64,000 bases of DNA from Linnemannia hyalina (Eukaryota > Mortierellomycota > Mortierellomycetes > Mortierellales > Mortierellaceae). Where the stretch lies: positions 248,001 to 312,000 of the forward strand of contig JAHRHY010000026.1 in the NCBI GenBank assembly GCA_019671135.1, written 5' to 3'. Position numbers and translations under genes: made by a program. The notes beneath the pieces were generated by a model, which worked only from the letters and a program-made list of their open reading frames with translations, made no database searches and was not told the DNA's origin. Positions 11,401-21,479 of this stretch are shown in pieces; positions within the stretch are counted from its first letter, which is position 1; the number at the start of each line of letters is the position of its first letter.

Positions 11401-13248
11401 CATTTGTTTCAGGAGGCTGTGATTGTTCCATTCTCGCAGGGTCAGGTCAAGGAGTATGTGGAGCAGTTTGTGCAGGACCCGACGATGCATGGGCTGTTTT
11501 GTAGGAAGGAGGTGCAGTGGAGTGCGGAGAAGTACCTAGATATGATTGAACGGATCCCGAACCTGGCCGAGTTGGTCAGGAACCCGTTCCTGTTGACACT
11601 TGCTTTGAGAGCTTTGCCGGATGTTGTTATGAATGGCGGAGAAGGAGGAGCTGATTCCACAACGACGGATGAGACCGTGACGGCGGACGTTGCCGAGATG
11701 ACTCGATCACAGCTCTATAAATCCTTTGTCAGCCAATGGCTGGATATTAACAAACGCCGCCTCACCACATCCCTCACCCTCCAATGCCCCACCGCCGCCG
11801 ACACCCCCACCACCACCACCCCAACCGCTGCATCAACCCTCCAAGACCTAATCGACGAAGGCTTCCAAGAAATCGCCCTCGACTTTCTCCAATCCCTTGC
11901 CGCCGCAATCTACAAGTACCAGCGCGGGAAACCCATCGTCGAGTACTGGCACCGCTCCGACAAAACTACCTGGAAGGCGGACTTTTTCGGACCCGAGTTG
12001 GATATCACGCTGTTGAGGGAGTCTAGTCCGTTGACAAAGGTGGAAAACTTTCATTTTTTTATCCATCGGTCGTTGATGGAGTATTTTTATTCCTGTCATC
12101 TGGCAAGGACGACGAGACCGCGGTATGGGTTCAAGAAGCCTGGGCCAGCAGTGGCTTTGCCAACCATGTTCGCCCACGAGAATTTCTCGTCCAGCGCTAC
12201 TCTCAACAGTTACTACGACATTAGCGAGGACATTTCCCGATCTTGGCTCAACCGGCATTACGCTACTCAATGGGAAGAAGATGCTCTGTTGGAGTACAAC
12301 CCTTCCCCATTCCAACACCAATCCCAACCTCACCCTCCTCATCGTCAACCTCAACCCCAAAATTACTCTTCTTATCCTCAAGGCAGTTTTGTTGTCGTGC
12401 CACAGGCGTCGGTGGTTGATGTGCCAAATCGTCCCGTGAGCACCGCTCAACCCAATTATCCCAATTATCAATCCCATATCCATGGCTTTCCCAATCCTCA
12501 AGGTGGTCGCGATGTCGATCCGCCGCTCATGCACATTTCCCCTCAAGCTGTTTGTGCCGACGAGTCGAGATTCACGGTCTTCTACCCGAATGCATGCCTG
12601 CCCCCATCGCAACTTCAGAATGAGCAACAGCATCCGCCTTATTCCTTTCAATGCCTACCTCCATCACAACTTCCGAATGAGCAGCAGCATCCGCCTTATC
12701 ACTCCGAACACCCACGCCCATCACAGCTTCAGAATGAGCAGCAGCATCCACATTATCCCTCCCAATCCTCGCCCCCGTCACCACCGCTGAATGAGCAGCA
12801 GTGTTCATCGTACTCCTTGGAATCACTATGGGAAGCACAATGGCCGAATATGCACCAATACCCAGCTTATCCTTCCGAACCCCTGTTCCAACCACCGCCA
12901 ATGCAGTATGAGCAGCAGTATGAGCAGCATTACCCATTTTATGCCGTGCCCGATTCCTACCAACATTATCCCAGCGTCATCGGTGGTAGTAGACTCGAGA
13001 AACTTCAACATACCAAATCCAAGTCCGAACTCGAATCCGAGGCAGGGCCGTGCTTTGATGATGGGTTGATGGAGAATGTGGACCTGGAGGAGGAACCAGA
13101 GATTTTGCAGTTCCTGGTTGAGCGCGCAAGGGAGGATGAGAAGTACCGGGGCATGCTTCGGGGCTATGTTGGTGTTGATGTGACGAAGCTCGCCACCCCC
13201 AAGGCTTTGCGTAACGCAAAGAGGATTTTGGAGTTGGTTGATGTTTGA
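8464..13248 (+). CDS. STAND protein: ARM-like repeat region plus NACHT NTPase
   Basis: One uninterrupted frame of 1594 codons. The first ATG is 8464, but the first 113 residues look like translated leader; ATG 8803 (1481 aa) is an equally good start. Reading from 8803, residues about 190-690 are an all-helical ARM-like region of the kind that precedes NACHT in Mortierella proteins. A NACHT domain follows, with Walker A GDSGSGKST (residue 736) and Walker B FIVICDGYDEAR (about 804). Downstream comes a winged-helix-like region (LVRNPFLLTLALRALP, SSPLTK, FIHRSLMEYFYSCHLAR). NACHT ATPases are oligomerising switches of NLR-type signalling; in fungi some act in non-self recognition or cell death. 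Instead of the usual pentapeptide or WD40 sensor, the C-terminus has a Pro/Gln/Tyr-rich tandem repeat and a short ILQFLVERARED tail. The ligand is unknown. The gene is intronless, unlike most neighbours. Confidence 0.85.
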   Translation: MFASMHLESQFSFSASFPSLSDIRECKGLSEGILAWTLLSPLQRYSHAPRFMMETNLDSSFGPISPFEHFLLASLSKGYVRHLCSSNWCIFIPPLSLINAHHFLKLLTVDAACMTDHATSTSCPDRAKITPEGRLTLNRLNVCAKKAIEPCAKADRTLSNAIAAIHLENSKIMSPVFVHPNKQAPHRNGSVLGSSLVTAPARQITARCVDQKTPIQSTRRSLLPSSQSNDSQTIDSSSNDAGFTNFLLLPKSATPSSVTHQPSSRPSLASFSQTSSTRTTVPPSDATGLTNFLLLSTAVAPSPSVVQKPPPIHKVFPNNIAKPELRSWLPDLAFHFKSTRQLAFGLLLLTQDPTSSSPPIATQDKAQGLVLTDGEMVWVTNMRVATKEHDSLRWLAAQVVTQFLKKQHKDAGSIEEVTLLGAVLERKDYRGVLSALIGQLEREKLTDVDLLQALVQFLQSAPPKHLVDDDFVRILRVLRGRLKDTHKALNDKRQPGSDHVYHLSTAIARILDAMIAGKIHGLDRAEDHLPLLDLLVELKESVDPYLKFQATYAWQALQYVGDDETPLHAVLRFGGGVTKAALGVASVFKLDPEHLFNGLYELGLAAGQVYDVVKAGVEGAQAFRTGGEGVVDSMLKGFRSGAKKAWYPALQGARVFVREGRLADFERVIYEAPCCREPEFQMGVCQLLGELAVDPIWELKTRQQAVNLLRQLYTSDPTWVVDTGVKVGILGILLCLSMTEDNTIQLQSAVIFEDLAHDRVGAPPGPYPLAFRLPIPTASPLLDKTLKIQSIERNLLQMKTLRLAHHDKTIYIPPLAKANPQTPEEEATPLMDQVTEFLDSERQVFLVIGDSGSGKSTFNLHLEHSLWKAYEQGDPRIPLYIHLPTLRSLTSMIDEQLMKYHFDMSTIQELKLTGREFIVICDGYDEARLITNLHSGNGWNRPFGWNTKMIVSCRSTHLGREYHTRFQPMPSSPYHAPLLHLFQEAVIVPFSQGQVKEYVEQFVQDPTMHGLFCRKEVQWSAEKYLDMIERIPNLAELVRNPFLLTLALRALPDVVMNGGEGGADSTTTDETVTADVAEMTRSQLYKSFVSQWLDINKRRLTTSLTLQCPTAADTPTTTTPTAASTLQDLIDEGFQEIALDFLQSLAAAIYKYQRGKPIVEYWHRSDKTTWKADFFGPELDITLLRESSPLTKVENFHFFIHRSLMEYFYSCHLARTTRPRYGFKKPGPAVALPTMFAHENFSSSATLNSYYDISEDISRSWLNRHYATQWEEDALLEYNPSPFQHQSQPHPPHRQPQPQNYSSYPQGSFVVVPQASVVDVPNRPVSTAQPNYPNYQSHIHGFPNPQGGRDVDPPLMHISPQAVCADESRFTVFYPNACLPPSQLQNEQQHPPYSFQCLPPSQLPNEQQHPPYHSEHPRPSQLQNEQQHPHYPSQSSPPSPPLNEQQCSSYSLESLWEAQWPNMHQYPAYPSEPLFQPPPMQYEQQYEQHYPFYAVPDSYQHYPSVIGGSRLEKLQHTKSKSELESEAGPCFDDGLMENVDLEEEPEILQFLVERAREDEKYRGMLRGYVGVDVTKLATPKALRNAKRILELVDV
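12598..12939 (+). repeat. 57-bp coding tandem repeat (six 19-residue units)
   Basis: Six degenerate 57-bp units lie in frame inside the NACHT gene. The unit reads roughly LPPSQLQNEQQHPPY followed by four variable residues. Units 1-3 are close copies (starts 12598, 12655, 12712); units 4-6 diverge, keeping NEQQ or YEQQ and a Tyr-Pro step. Pro/Gln/Tyr richness suggests a disordered, possibly sticky segment between the NACHT module and the tail. Confidence 0.85.
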
Positions 13249-13280
13249 TCTTTAGTGCAACAAGACCTTTCTCGAGAATG

Positions 13281-13308
<28 letters not shown>
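13281..13308 (+). repeat. Poly(A) tract of 28 A
   Basis: Twenty-eight consecutive A begin 32 nt after the stop codon of the intronless NACHT gene. This fits either a simple-sequence tract or the fossil tail of a retrocopy. Confidence 0.9.
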
Positions 13309-13311
<3 letters not shown>

Positions 13312-13528
13312 CATGTGCGAGAACAATAAAAAAAAATTGAAGGGCAAAAGGCAAACATTGAATAGCTAACCCCCGCCTTCGTGTTAGTATTGACAATTCG
13401 GCGGAAGGGAAGAGGTGGAGAAGTGGACGAAGACGTGAGCGTTGTTTGTTGGCGTGCTGGTTTGTTTTGCATGGTTGTGAGTGCTGGCTCGCCTGACGAC
13501 TATCTCCCTTAATAATCCTTCAATGAGC

Positions 13529-13640
13529 ACCTCCTGGAGAATGTCGATTTTCGACAACGATCAGGCGATTCTTGAGTTTCTGGCAGAGCGCGCGAGGGAA
13601 GGATGCGGAGTACTCTTCGAGTGTTGCATGTTTTTATGTC
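13529..13640 (+). pseudogene. Decayed duplicate of the NACHT gene 3' end
   Basis: Read across frames, this stretch gives LLENVD, then ILEFLAERARE, then DAEYSSSVACFYV. These parallel ENVD, ILQFLVERARE and DEKYRGMLRGYV at the C-terminus of the upstream NACHT protein. At least two frameshifts separate the blocks, so it is not coding. The nucleotide similarity over CTGGAGAATGTCGA and GAGCGCGCGAGGGA supports a local duplication, or the displaced original end of the gene. Confidence 0.75.
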
Positions 13641-14300
13641 CAAGGCTCAGGAGTGCGGTGATGGGGGGGTTTGGTGGTTGCTGGGTTTAGGTCATTGTTA
13701 TCATTTATTTTCGTGGCAGGAAATCGGTGCAAGAACATAAAAAGAAAACGAGCAACCATTTTTTTCTGCATTCAGTAAAAAAAGTGAACGATCGTATTCA
13801 ATTGCATGTATACAAAACATATTTTTGTAGAAGTGGGTGGTTTTTGATGGGTACTAGAAGCGATCGCCACAGTACAACCTCCAATATGTGGCCTGTTTCC
13901 TCGTTTCTTAGTTACATTTTCTTTACGAAAAAATAGAATAGTACCCGCAGTGTGGACTCTGGAACAAGTGTCAAATGAAAAAAAAAAAAAAGCGGTGGTG
14001 GTTGAATATTACATTTCTCTTCCCCCTTTTTTTTCTTTGCTTTTTTTTTATTGACGACAGATCTCCCTGACCATCTTCGAAGCAACTGTGCAATCAGACG
14101 GGCCCTCTGGGACCCGAATGCCTATGATTACGCAACTTGGGTCGCATGAATGCCCTAGAGTGGCCAGCACCGAGCCAACCCTCCGCATCCCCTACGCGAC
14201 CTGTCGGGTCCGATGGGTTCTCTGTTAGTGAAGACTCGGGTCGAAGATTTTATGCGGCAGTCCCCATGTACGTGCTGTGCTCTACACTCCTTTTCGATAT

Positions 14301-14411
14301 GTTATTCAGCAGCCTTATCTATGCTTGGATTTACGGATCGAGGGTGAAGTTGCGGTTGACAGAAAAGGAAGAATCCGTAAATCCAAGCATAGATAAGAGT
14401 GACTGAATAAC
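14301..14411. mobile_element. MITE copy 1 (111-bp inverted-repeat core)
   Basis: Begins GTTATTCAG and ends CTGAATAAC. Inside, TATCTATGCTTGGATTTA on the left is matched by its reverse complement on the right, giving arms of about 39 bp around a 33-bp centre. A sibling lies at 56025-56125. The right flank (TTCAGTAAGGTTTTGCG) is also shared with copy 2, so the true element is probably longer than this core. It has no coding capacity. Confidence 0.85.
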
Positions 14412-15368
14412 ATCTTTGTATTTTTTTAATTCAGTAAGGTTTTGCGTTTTCTTGCACAGCCCTCTCGTCCGCCTCACTCAGACCTTGTTCCAACAAACCG
14501 ACTCGTCGCCGTGCCGTGCCAAATTCGGTCGGGTTTCCTCCTTTGCTCACACCCGCCTTCTCGAGCTGGGTCCTCTCCTATTCGACAGTTACCCTGCAAC
14601 GTGCGTGCCATATCTCCGTCTATCCAAAGTCCTCAATCGTGCTCACAAACAGTCCTTTTTTTTCTTTGCTTTCCCTCTGCCAGGCGGTCACCGCATGTCA
14701 CGGTACTTTTGCGCAAATGCAAGGGCATTGTTTAAGGTCCGTGTGTTGGCCAAAAAAATCTTGTGGAGAGAGGTGTTTACAGGCCATATAATTCAGCAGG
14801 GGAAGCTACAATGACCGGCATTTGGTATTTGACTTTTCCTTACAAGGAAACATATGCAGAAACGTAGATTGGCAACTGTACGTCCGACACGCTCACGTCC
14901 CGACACGCTCCCGCGTATTCAAAAGAAATAGTTGAATCAGTATAAATGTAAAGAAAGATGTAGAAGAGTTGTAGGTGATATCGTAACTGAATTCGTTACC
15001 TCTATCCAATGTAAAACACTACAGTGAGAGCAGACAACGTTCATCCGTCCTAAGGTCATGTACTCTATATCGTCATGTTCCATAATAGTAGCTATTCCAT
15101 TTCCAAAAACACGTAGATAAGCAATGGCAACAGGAGCAGCAGGGACCTTGGAAGGAGTCGGAGCAAGAGATTCTACAACGATCATGCGCTACCTATTCAT
15201 AAGGCAATTTACGCATGACTTATCCAGTGGTAACCAAGTTATCCTCAGGCATTACATTTCATAGAAGAGGACTGAGGAGCATCAGGCAATGCGATGGCAA
15301 TAGCTCGCTCATATCACTTAAATGGGTCGGAATGGTTGGCTTGGATGTGTGGCTGGTACAATCTGCAC

Positions 15369-15419
15369 GTCAGAGTATCCACTCTGATACGACTGTCATA
15401 TCAGAGTGGATACTCTGAC
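15369..15419. repeat. Perfect hairpin, 21-bp arms, 9-nt loop
   Basis: The left arm 15369-15389 contains CAGAGTATCCACTCTGATA and is exactly reverse-complemented in 15399-15419. Part of the arm, AGTGGATACTCTGA, recurs at 53372-53385, which suggests a small dispersed repeat family rather than a terminator. Confidence 0.9.
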
Positions 15420-17666
15420 ACTGCTAGGACAACTTGCAAGCTTACTGTCTGAACTCTTTGGATATGAAGCTTGAATGGCCGGAAAGGATGATTTTCCTAG
15501 GAGAGGCCAAAGCTGGCTGGAGCAGAGGATTGAGGCTGACCGCAGAGGGTTTTGATCATGCTGTAGATTAATATTGGGTGTTAAAAACTCGGGACAGTCC
15601 ATGAGCTTGGGAGATCGTTTTCTACTTTTTTCGCGTTTTCAATTCATACTTTTCAAATAGCTCTTTGTGCCGTAACATAATGATTAAAGAAAAAAATTGC
15701 AACCGCATGAACAGGAGTGGAAAGAGTATTAAACCCCCTTAATCGGATAGAAAGAAAAAAAAGAGAGATAGGCATCCAAATTCATATTACCCTCTATCCA
15801 GTAGATATCTCCAATGCCAGAACACGCGATGCAGTCCCCAGACCATTATTTTCCCCTCCACTACCTTGTTGTTTTGATCGAACTTGGTAAGGCAGGTACT
15901 GTTGTTGTCAGGGTCTGTGGTAGTAGCACTTCATGATGAAAGACCCAACGCGACTGAAGTCGCACTCATCAGAGATTATTACGTCCATCAAGTCATCCAC
16001 CGTCCAGTTTATGTGCTCCTTGTCGAAAGCGAGTTTTTTCGCGATGTTTTTGGCGTGTATTTGGACTTATTCGGTGCTGAGTACGCCCAGATTCCTTCTG
16101 ATGTACAGTCTTCTATACAGCGGTAACATGGACATGTTCTCCTTCGGTCGATTAAAGAAAGCGGAAAGCGTTCCCGATCCTTTAGTGAATTCAAGTCGCC
16201 TTTAGGAAATGGCGCGCGGGACCCGACCTTGCCTATTTTAAGATCATCCTGAGTCTGACCGCATGAGGTTCGGGGGATCTTTTCCTTGTCCTCGTTCCTG
16301 CTTCTGGTCGCTGACGAAACAGATTTCCGAAGGTTGCGTGCAACCTCCCCTGGTCGACTTCTTGCCAAAACTGTTTTGTGTCAGTCTGTGCAGTGGATTG
16401 GGATCGTTGAAAAGGAAAAGAAGGGGCATCTGAAGGTGTGTGAAAGGTAAATCAGGTCACTAACAGACGATAAAAAGGGGGTGCGCCTATGGTGACGAAT
16501 TAGAAAAAAATTGCATTGATCGTTCACGATCTAGATGGATCATAGCTGCGGCCTACGTCTGATTTCGCGTCAGGATTACGATTAGGGAAAAAGGACCTAT
16601 TTGGACATCGCTAGTTGAAATGGACATGAGTCAATGATTGCTAAAAATTACAATTCATTGAATCGGTTATTCTGATGATTGTCGCCGTAGTTATCGATAC
16701 TACAGTACATTCAGCTTTGTCCATTAAAACGAAAAAGCAAAGAAATTCCCCGTTCCCTCGTCCACCCATCCCCCCCCCCCCCCGTCGTTTCGGTCCCATC
16801 TCGTTGCATGGCGCAAACCTTTATTCATACCCCTGATTATATGAGTAGAAACATCCACTAACATGGATCTGAGTCAAATGGAGCGTGCCATAAAACCCCG
16901 ACGCAGTCGTTACTTTCACAGGTCATAGTAGTGGCCATCATTTCCGACACTGAAATATTGTTGCGGCCAGTTCAGCACAAAGCCATTCCCCTCGAGTGCA
17001 TACGACTAAAAAAAAATTATAGGCTCATTCGTTATCACCTCAACCAATGACAGTCGAAGACGCATGGTCCACTTGTTGTTAGAATGGTCTTGTTTCAGTT
17101 TTTCATTTTTTTCCCCCTACCAGCCAATGATATGCACGACCCCTATCGTTGGCGGCCAACCAATAACTGTGTGTGTTTGTTTATGGCGATCACCTTCCTT
17201 TGTCGTGCGCGTATGACCTCTATTTTCCTCTTTGGGTCACTGCCTTAAAATAAATACAGATGGTACAACGCTGTTTGACTCCTTATGGAATAGAAGAACT
17301 CTCGGCTGTGCGCGAGCTAACTTTGCCTGTATTTGCCTGTATTCACGGACAAAGTGGAGGGAGAAATTGTGACACAGTCTTAACACCCCGCATGTGTATT
17401 ACCCAAGTTGGAAATGGGAGGTCTAGACTATGGGAGTTTCTGGGATTGAATGATGGCCTTCCTTCTCTTTCACTAACCGATAGCGGCAAGAATGGATCAC
17501 CGTGCACAGCCAGAGAGTATCCATCTGTAATTTTAGGGCATTGCGGCTCTACTACCAAAGGCAAAGAGGCAGTTCAATGGAAACATCCAAAAGAAAAATA
17601 AAGGTCAGACGAGCACGAATGAAAAAAGTAGGCTGTCACCACAAATGAAACACCTATGATTGGATG

Positions 17667-17675
17667 TATATATAG
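17667..17675 (+). promoter_or_regulatory. TATA-like site of ABC transporter gene
   Basis: TATATATAG lies about 230 nt before the ABC transporter ATG and is followed by a T/C-rich leader. Position and composition fit a core promoter; no transcript evidence. Confidence 0.4.
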
Positions 17676-17905
17676 CACTGTTCTCCTTTGTCTTTTTTCT
17701 TCCTCCCCTCTCTTGTTTGTGTATGTTCACTTTCGATCACAACATTAACGACGACAAGTTGCTGCCTCAATTCCTTCTCGCTGCCGCCCACATCCTTCCC
17801 CTCACCACAACCATCACGCATCTGCTCAACATATAACTCCCCTCGTCCTCTTTGTGACCCGAACATATAGATCACATCCACTCGGCTCGTTTACACACAA
17901 GAAAC

Positions 17906-20900
17906 ATGGCGGCCTCTTGCCAAGTCGATCCTGTTGGGTGTATGCTCAAAAGGGGCTCACCGGACTCCCATCTCTACAAGCGCGCCCCTCCCCCTTCCAA
18001 GGGCTCATCCGACAACGTCATTATCATTGTCTTGGCGACTGTGGGCTCATTGCTGTTCATCTTGTCCCTCGCACTCTTTTATTACTGTGTGCGCAAACGA
18101 CGTGCTTCGCAGAGGATCGGTCGGCTCCAGAGGTTCCTGCCCACGTTCATGGATCAAGAAAAGACCGACCTGTATTTCCAGAAGCAAGGCTCATCCGCGA
18201 CTCTAGTTGGCACCGATACTCCATCAAAGGAACTGCCACAGCCTTCGAACATTCATCACAAAACATGGTCAGCTCCGATGGCATTAACAAAGGATTTGCC
18301 ATGGCTGCAGGAGCATGACACGTTGTTGGGACAGTTCCAAGATGTACCTCTCGCCTCTAACGAGACTGTCGTTGAGACCGAGAAATCTGAGCCGAGACGA
18401 TCCCTGTTTGGCATATTTACCCGTACTCCAGCCGCCACGGTCACGACCCCTGCCCTCATCAAGAGCTCATTACACAGAAGCGTCGGTCTGAACAAACATA
18501 GCAATCAGAGCTACGCCAACAGCCGCTCCGACCCCATGGTGGAAGAAGACATGAACCATCTGGGCATGTTTGCAGAGGGTGAAAGCCTTGTCGCGCCGAA
18601 TCAATACCCCACCTTCTCTGATATCAGCAACCCCGACGGCAACTATGGCGGCAACTACAACCGCTTCTCAGACACGTCAATCATCGGGATCGACCCGGAC
18701 TTTGATCCCACACGATTCTCAGACGCCTCGCTCATGTTTGATGAATCGAAGATCCCGACTATATCCGATTCTTCCTCGGACCAATTGCTATCGACCATCA
18801 GGACGGATGAATCGGATGTCACACCTGTTCACGATAATATCAAATGCAGCAGTAGCAGGAAAAAGGAAAAGAGGAATAGCGCGGTTGCATCAGCCTCAGA
18901 CTCTACACAAAAGGACTACAAAAGGCCGACGACGTTCAAGGAGTTCTATGAGCATTGGAAGCGTCTTCTGCCATACATCTGGCCGTCCAACTCGCGGAGA
19001 CTTCAGTGCCACATCATGATCTGTTTGGGCCTACTGGTCGCCGGAAGAATCGTGAACGTGTTGGTGCCGCGGCAGGTGGCGAACGTGGTCAATGCGCTGA
19101 CAATGGTAGTGGATGGCAGCCCCGAGGGTTTGGATGAGAACGGCAACCCTCGATTTGTCTGGAGGGAGATCATGGTACTTATTGCGCTCAGGGCTCTTCA
19201 GGGCGAACTCGGTGTTATCGACACCCTTCAGGAATTGGTGTGGATTCCTGTGGGACAGTTCAATGAACGCCAGCCGGCTGTCAAGATGTTTGAGCACCTG
19301 CTCAACCTCTCCCTGCGATTTCACCTTAACCGCAAGACCGGCGAGTTGCTGCGCATCCAAGGTTATGATCAGCGCTGTGAACACTGGGAGTGAATGCGAA
19401 ATAAATATCAGACGGGAATTCGATACTAACACTTGCTATATCGTTTTATTTAGACCGCGGTGTATCATCAATCGTGACGCTGCTCTCCACACTACTGTTC
19501 AACATCCTGCCCTGCTTGGTCGACATTGCGGTTGCCTGCGTTATCCTGACGTACGCTTTCGACATTTACTTTGGAGTCATTGTCGGAATTACCATGATCT
19601 GTTACATCTACACTACCATTCTCATGACGGACTGGAGGACGCGCTACCGCCGAGAATCGAACGATTTGGAAAATGCAGCGGAGGCGCGTGTAGTCGATTG
19701 TTTGCTCAACTATGAGACGATCAAGCTCTTTGCGACAGAAGAGTACGAGGTCAAAAGATATACGAAAGCCATTCTCGCGTACCAGAAGGCTGACCGCAAA
19801 TCGCAGTACACACTGGGTACCCTCAACACGGCTCTCAACATCGTGATACAGGGAGGTTTGACAGTGGGGTGTTTGCTCTGCGCCCAAAGAGTCGCTCAGA
19901 AGGGGATGGCGGTTACCGATTTTGTCATGTACTATACATATATCCTCCAGCTCTATGGACCGCTCGACCAATTTGGCGCTTCCTACCGATCTTTGCAGGT
20001 GAGTCTTTGTAAAATTGTACTACATTGGAGTGGTATACCATGCGATGGGATGAAACTTGCGCACACTAACGACCCACACTTTTGCTGTCGGCTTTGCTAG
20101 AAAAATTTTATTGATTTGGAAAGGCTGCTGGATGTGTTCAAGGAGCCAGTCGAGATCCAAGACAAACCCGATGCTGAGCCTATGGTGATAAATGGGGGAG
20201 AAGTTGTCTTTGGTATGTATGAATGAACGCAAACAAGCATCCCCCCTCCACAAAAAAAAAAAAAGTAAACGGCGCACTGGTCTCAACCTAATTTCATCCA
20301 TTTCCTATTTTTTTATCTTTCACACACAGAAAATGTCTCCTTCAGCTACAAACCTCAGAATCCGAATCTCAAGTCTGTGTCGTTCAAGATCCCGCCTGGC
20401 AAAAAACTGGCCCTGGTTGGTCCATCAGGCGGCGGAAAGTCCACGATCCTACGTCTGCTCTTCCGGTTTTATGACCCAACGCAGGGGAGGATCATGATTG
20501 ACGGTCAGGATATCAAGTACGTAACGCAGTCCAGTCTGAGGAGGTTGATTGGAATTGTGCCGCAGGATACGGCGCTATTTAACGAGACGATCAAGCACAA
20601 CATTGCCTACGGCCACATTGGGCAGGACCACAAGTCTGCGGAATCGGGATGCGGGCTAAATTACAAGACGGAATCGACCTCGCCACCAAAAATAGCAGAT
20701 GTTACAGAGAGCAAGGATGCTGGTTGTTTGGACGACGAGGATTTGGAAGTCGACAGTCGCATTCAAGCGGCTGCTGAGGCTGCACAGATACACGAAATTG
20801 TCACCCGCTTCCCGAACGGATACGCCACTCGTGTAGGAGAGCGCGGACTGCTTATGTCCGGCGGAGAGAAGCAACGAATCGCCATTGCTCGAACCATTCT

Positions 20901-21321
20901 CAAGAACCCACCGATCTTGCTCCTGGACGAAGCGACCAGTGCCTTGGACACCCACACGGAGCGAGAGATCCAAAACTCGATCGACGCCACCTCCAAGGGC
21001 AGGACGACTCTTATGATTGCGCATCGTTTGTCGACAATTGTGGATGCGGACGAAATCTTGGTGATACAGAGGGGCGAGATCGCAGAGCAGGGTAGCCATG
21101 AGGAACTCATGCAGGCAGGAGGAATCTATGCTTCCATGTGGATGCAACAGCTTCGTGAGGGCCGAACACCTACCGGAAGCAATGGTGTGAGCGAGAAGGA
21201 GTCGTCCAGGGGAGGGAAGGACTCGGACGAAGATGACTCTCCAGTTGACGACGCTTCCTCTCCCTTTTCGCATCACCATGTCATGGTTCCCTCGTCCTGC
21301 CGGCAGCATACACCACCGTAG
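17906..21321 (+). CDS. HMT1/ABCB6-type half ABC transporter
   Basis: Four exons (17906-19361, 19454-19998, 20101-20212, 20330-21321) join in phase to 1034 aa. An N-terminal single membrane segment (residues about 37-61) is followed by some 280 polar, Ser-rich residues. An ABC transmembrane domain starts near 345 and contains the DWRTRYRRE...NYETIKLF region typical of the HMT1/ATM1/ABCB6 group. One nucleotide-binding domain follows, with Walker [10 protein letters not shown] (735-743), Q-loop IVPQD, signature SGGEKQ (881-886), Walker [12 protein letters not shown] and the H-loop in MIAHRLS. Relatives export heavy-metal/thiol complexes or glutathione conjugates into the vacuole, or move porphyrins; the substrate here is inferred only. 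The Q-loop to signature spacing holds an extra acidic insert of about 45 residues, and the usual multi-pass TMD0 is replaced by one helix plus a disordered region. Confidence 0.88.
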
Positions 21322-21479
21322 TGCCTTACCTTTCCCATATCCCCCATGTCGCCGATTAATCGCTGTCTCTAATTAATACTGGCACGAATAAAGCTGCCGC
21401 TCTCGCGACGGAACCCTTGTCCAATTTTATTGTCTCTATGCCTATGAATATCGATGATATCAGTCCAACTGCTGGTATC

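Larger units (their letters stand above)
13691..17905. other. Gene-free, transposon-scarred interval
   Basis: No gene could be supported across 4.2 kb. It holds a MITE copy (14301-14411), a perfect 21-bp-arm hairpin (15369-15419), a run of 13 C (16772-16784) and short frames with stops. A 113-codon frame at 17260-17601 has no recognisable domain. The last 250 bases, T/C-rich with TATATATA near 17667, are the likely ABC transporter promoter. Confidence 0.6.

Noticed and set aside
16009..16368. 119-codon minus-strand frame
   Set aside because: No domain; Arg/Ser-rich by chance, and the opposite strand shows equally long frames.
17260..17601. 113-codon plus-strand frame before the ABC gene
   Set aside because: Balanced composition but no recognisable domain, no upstream leader and no spliced continuation; kept only as a weak possibility.
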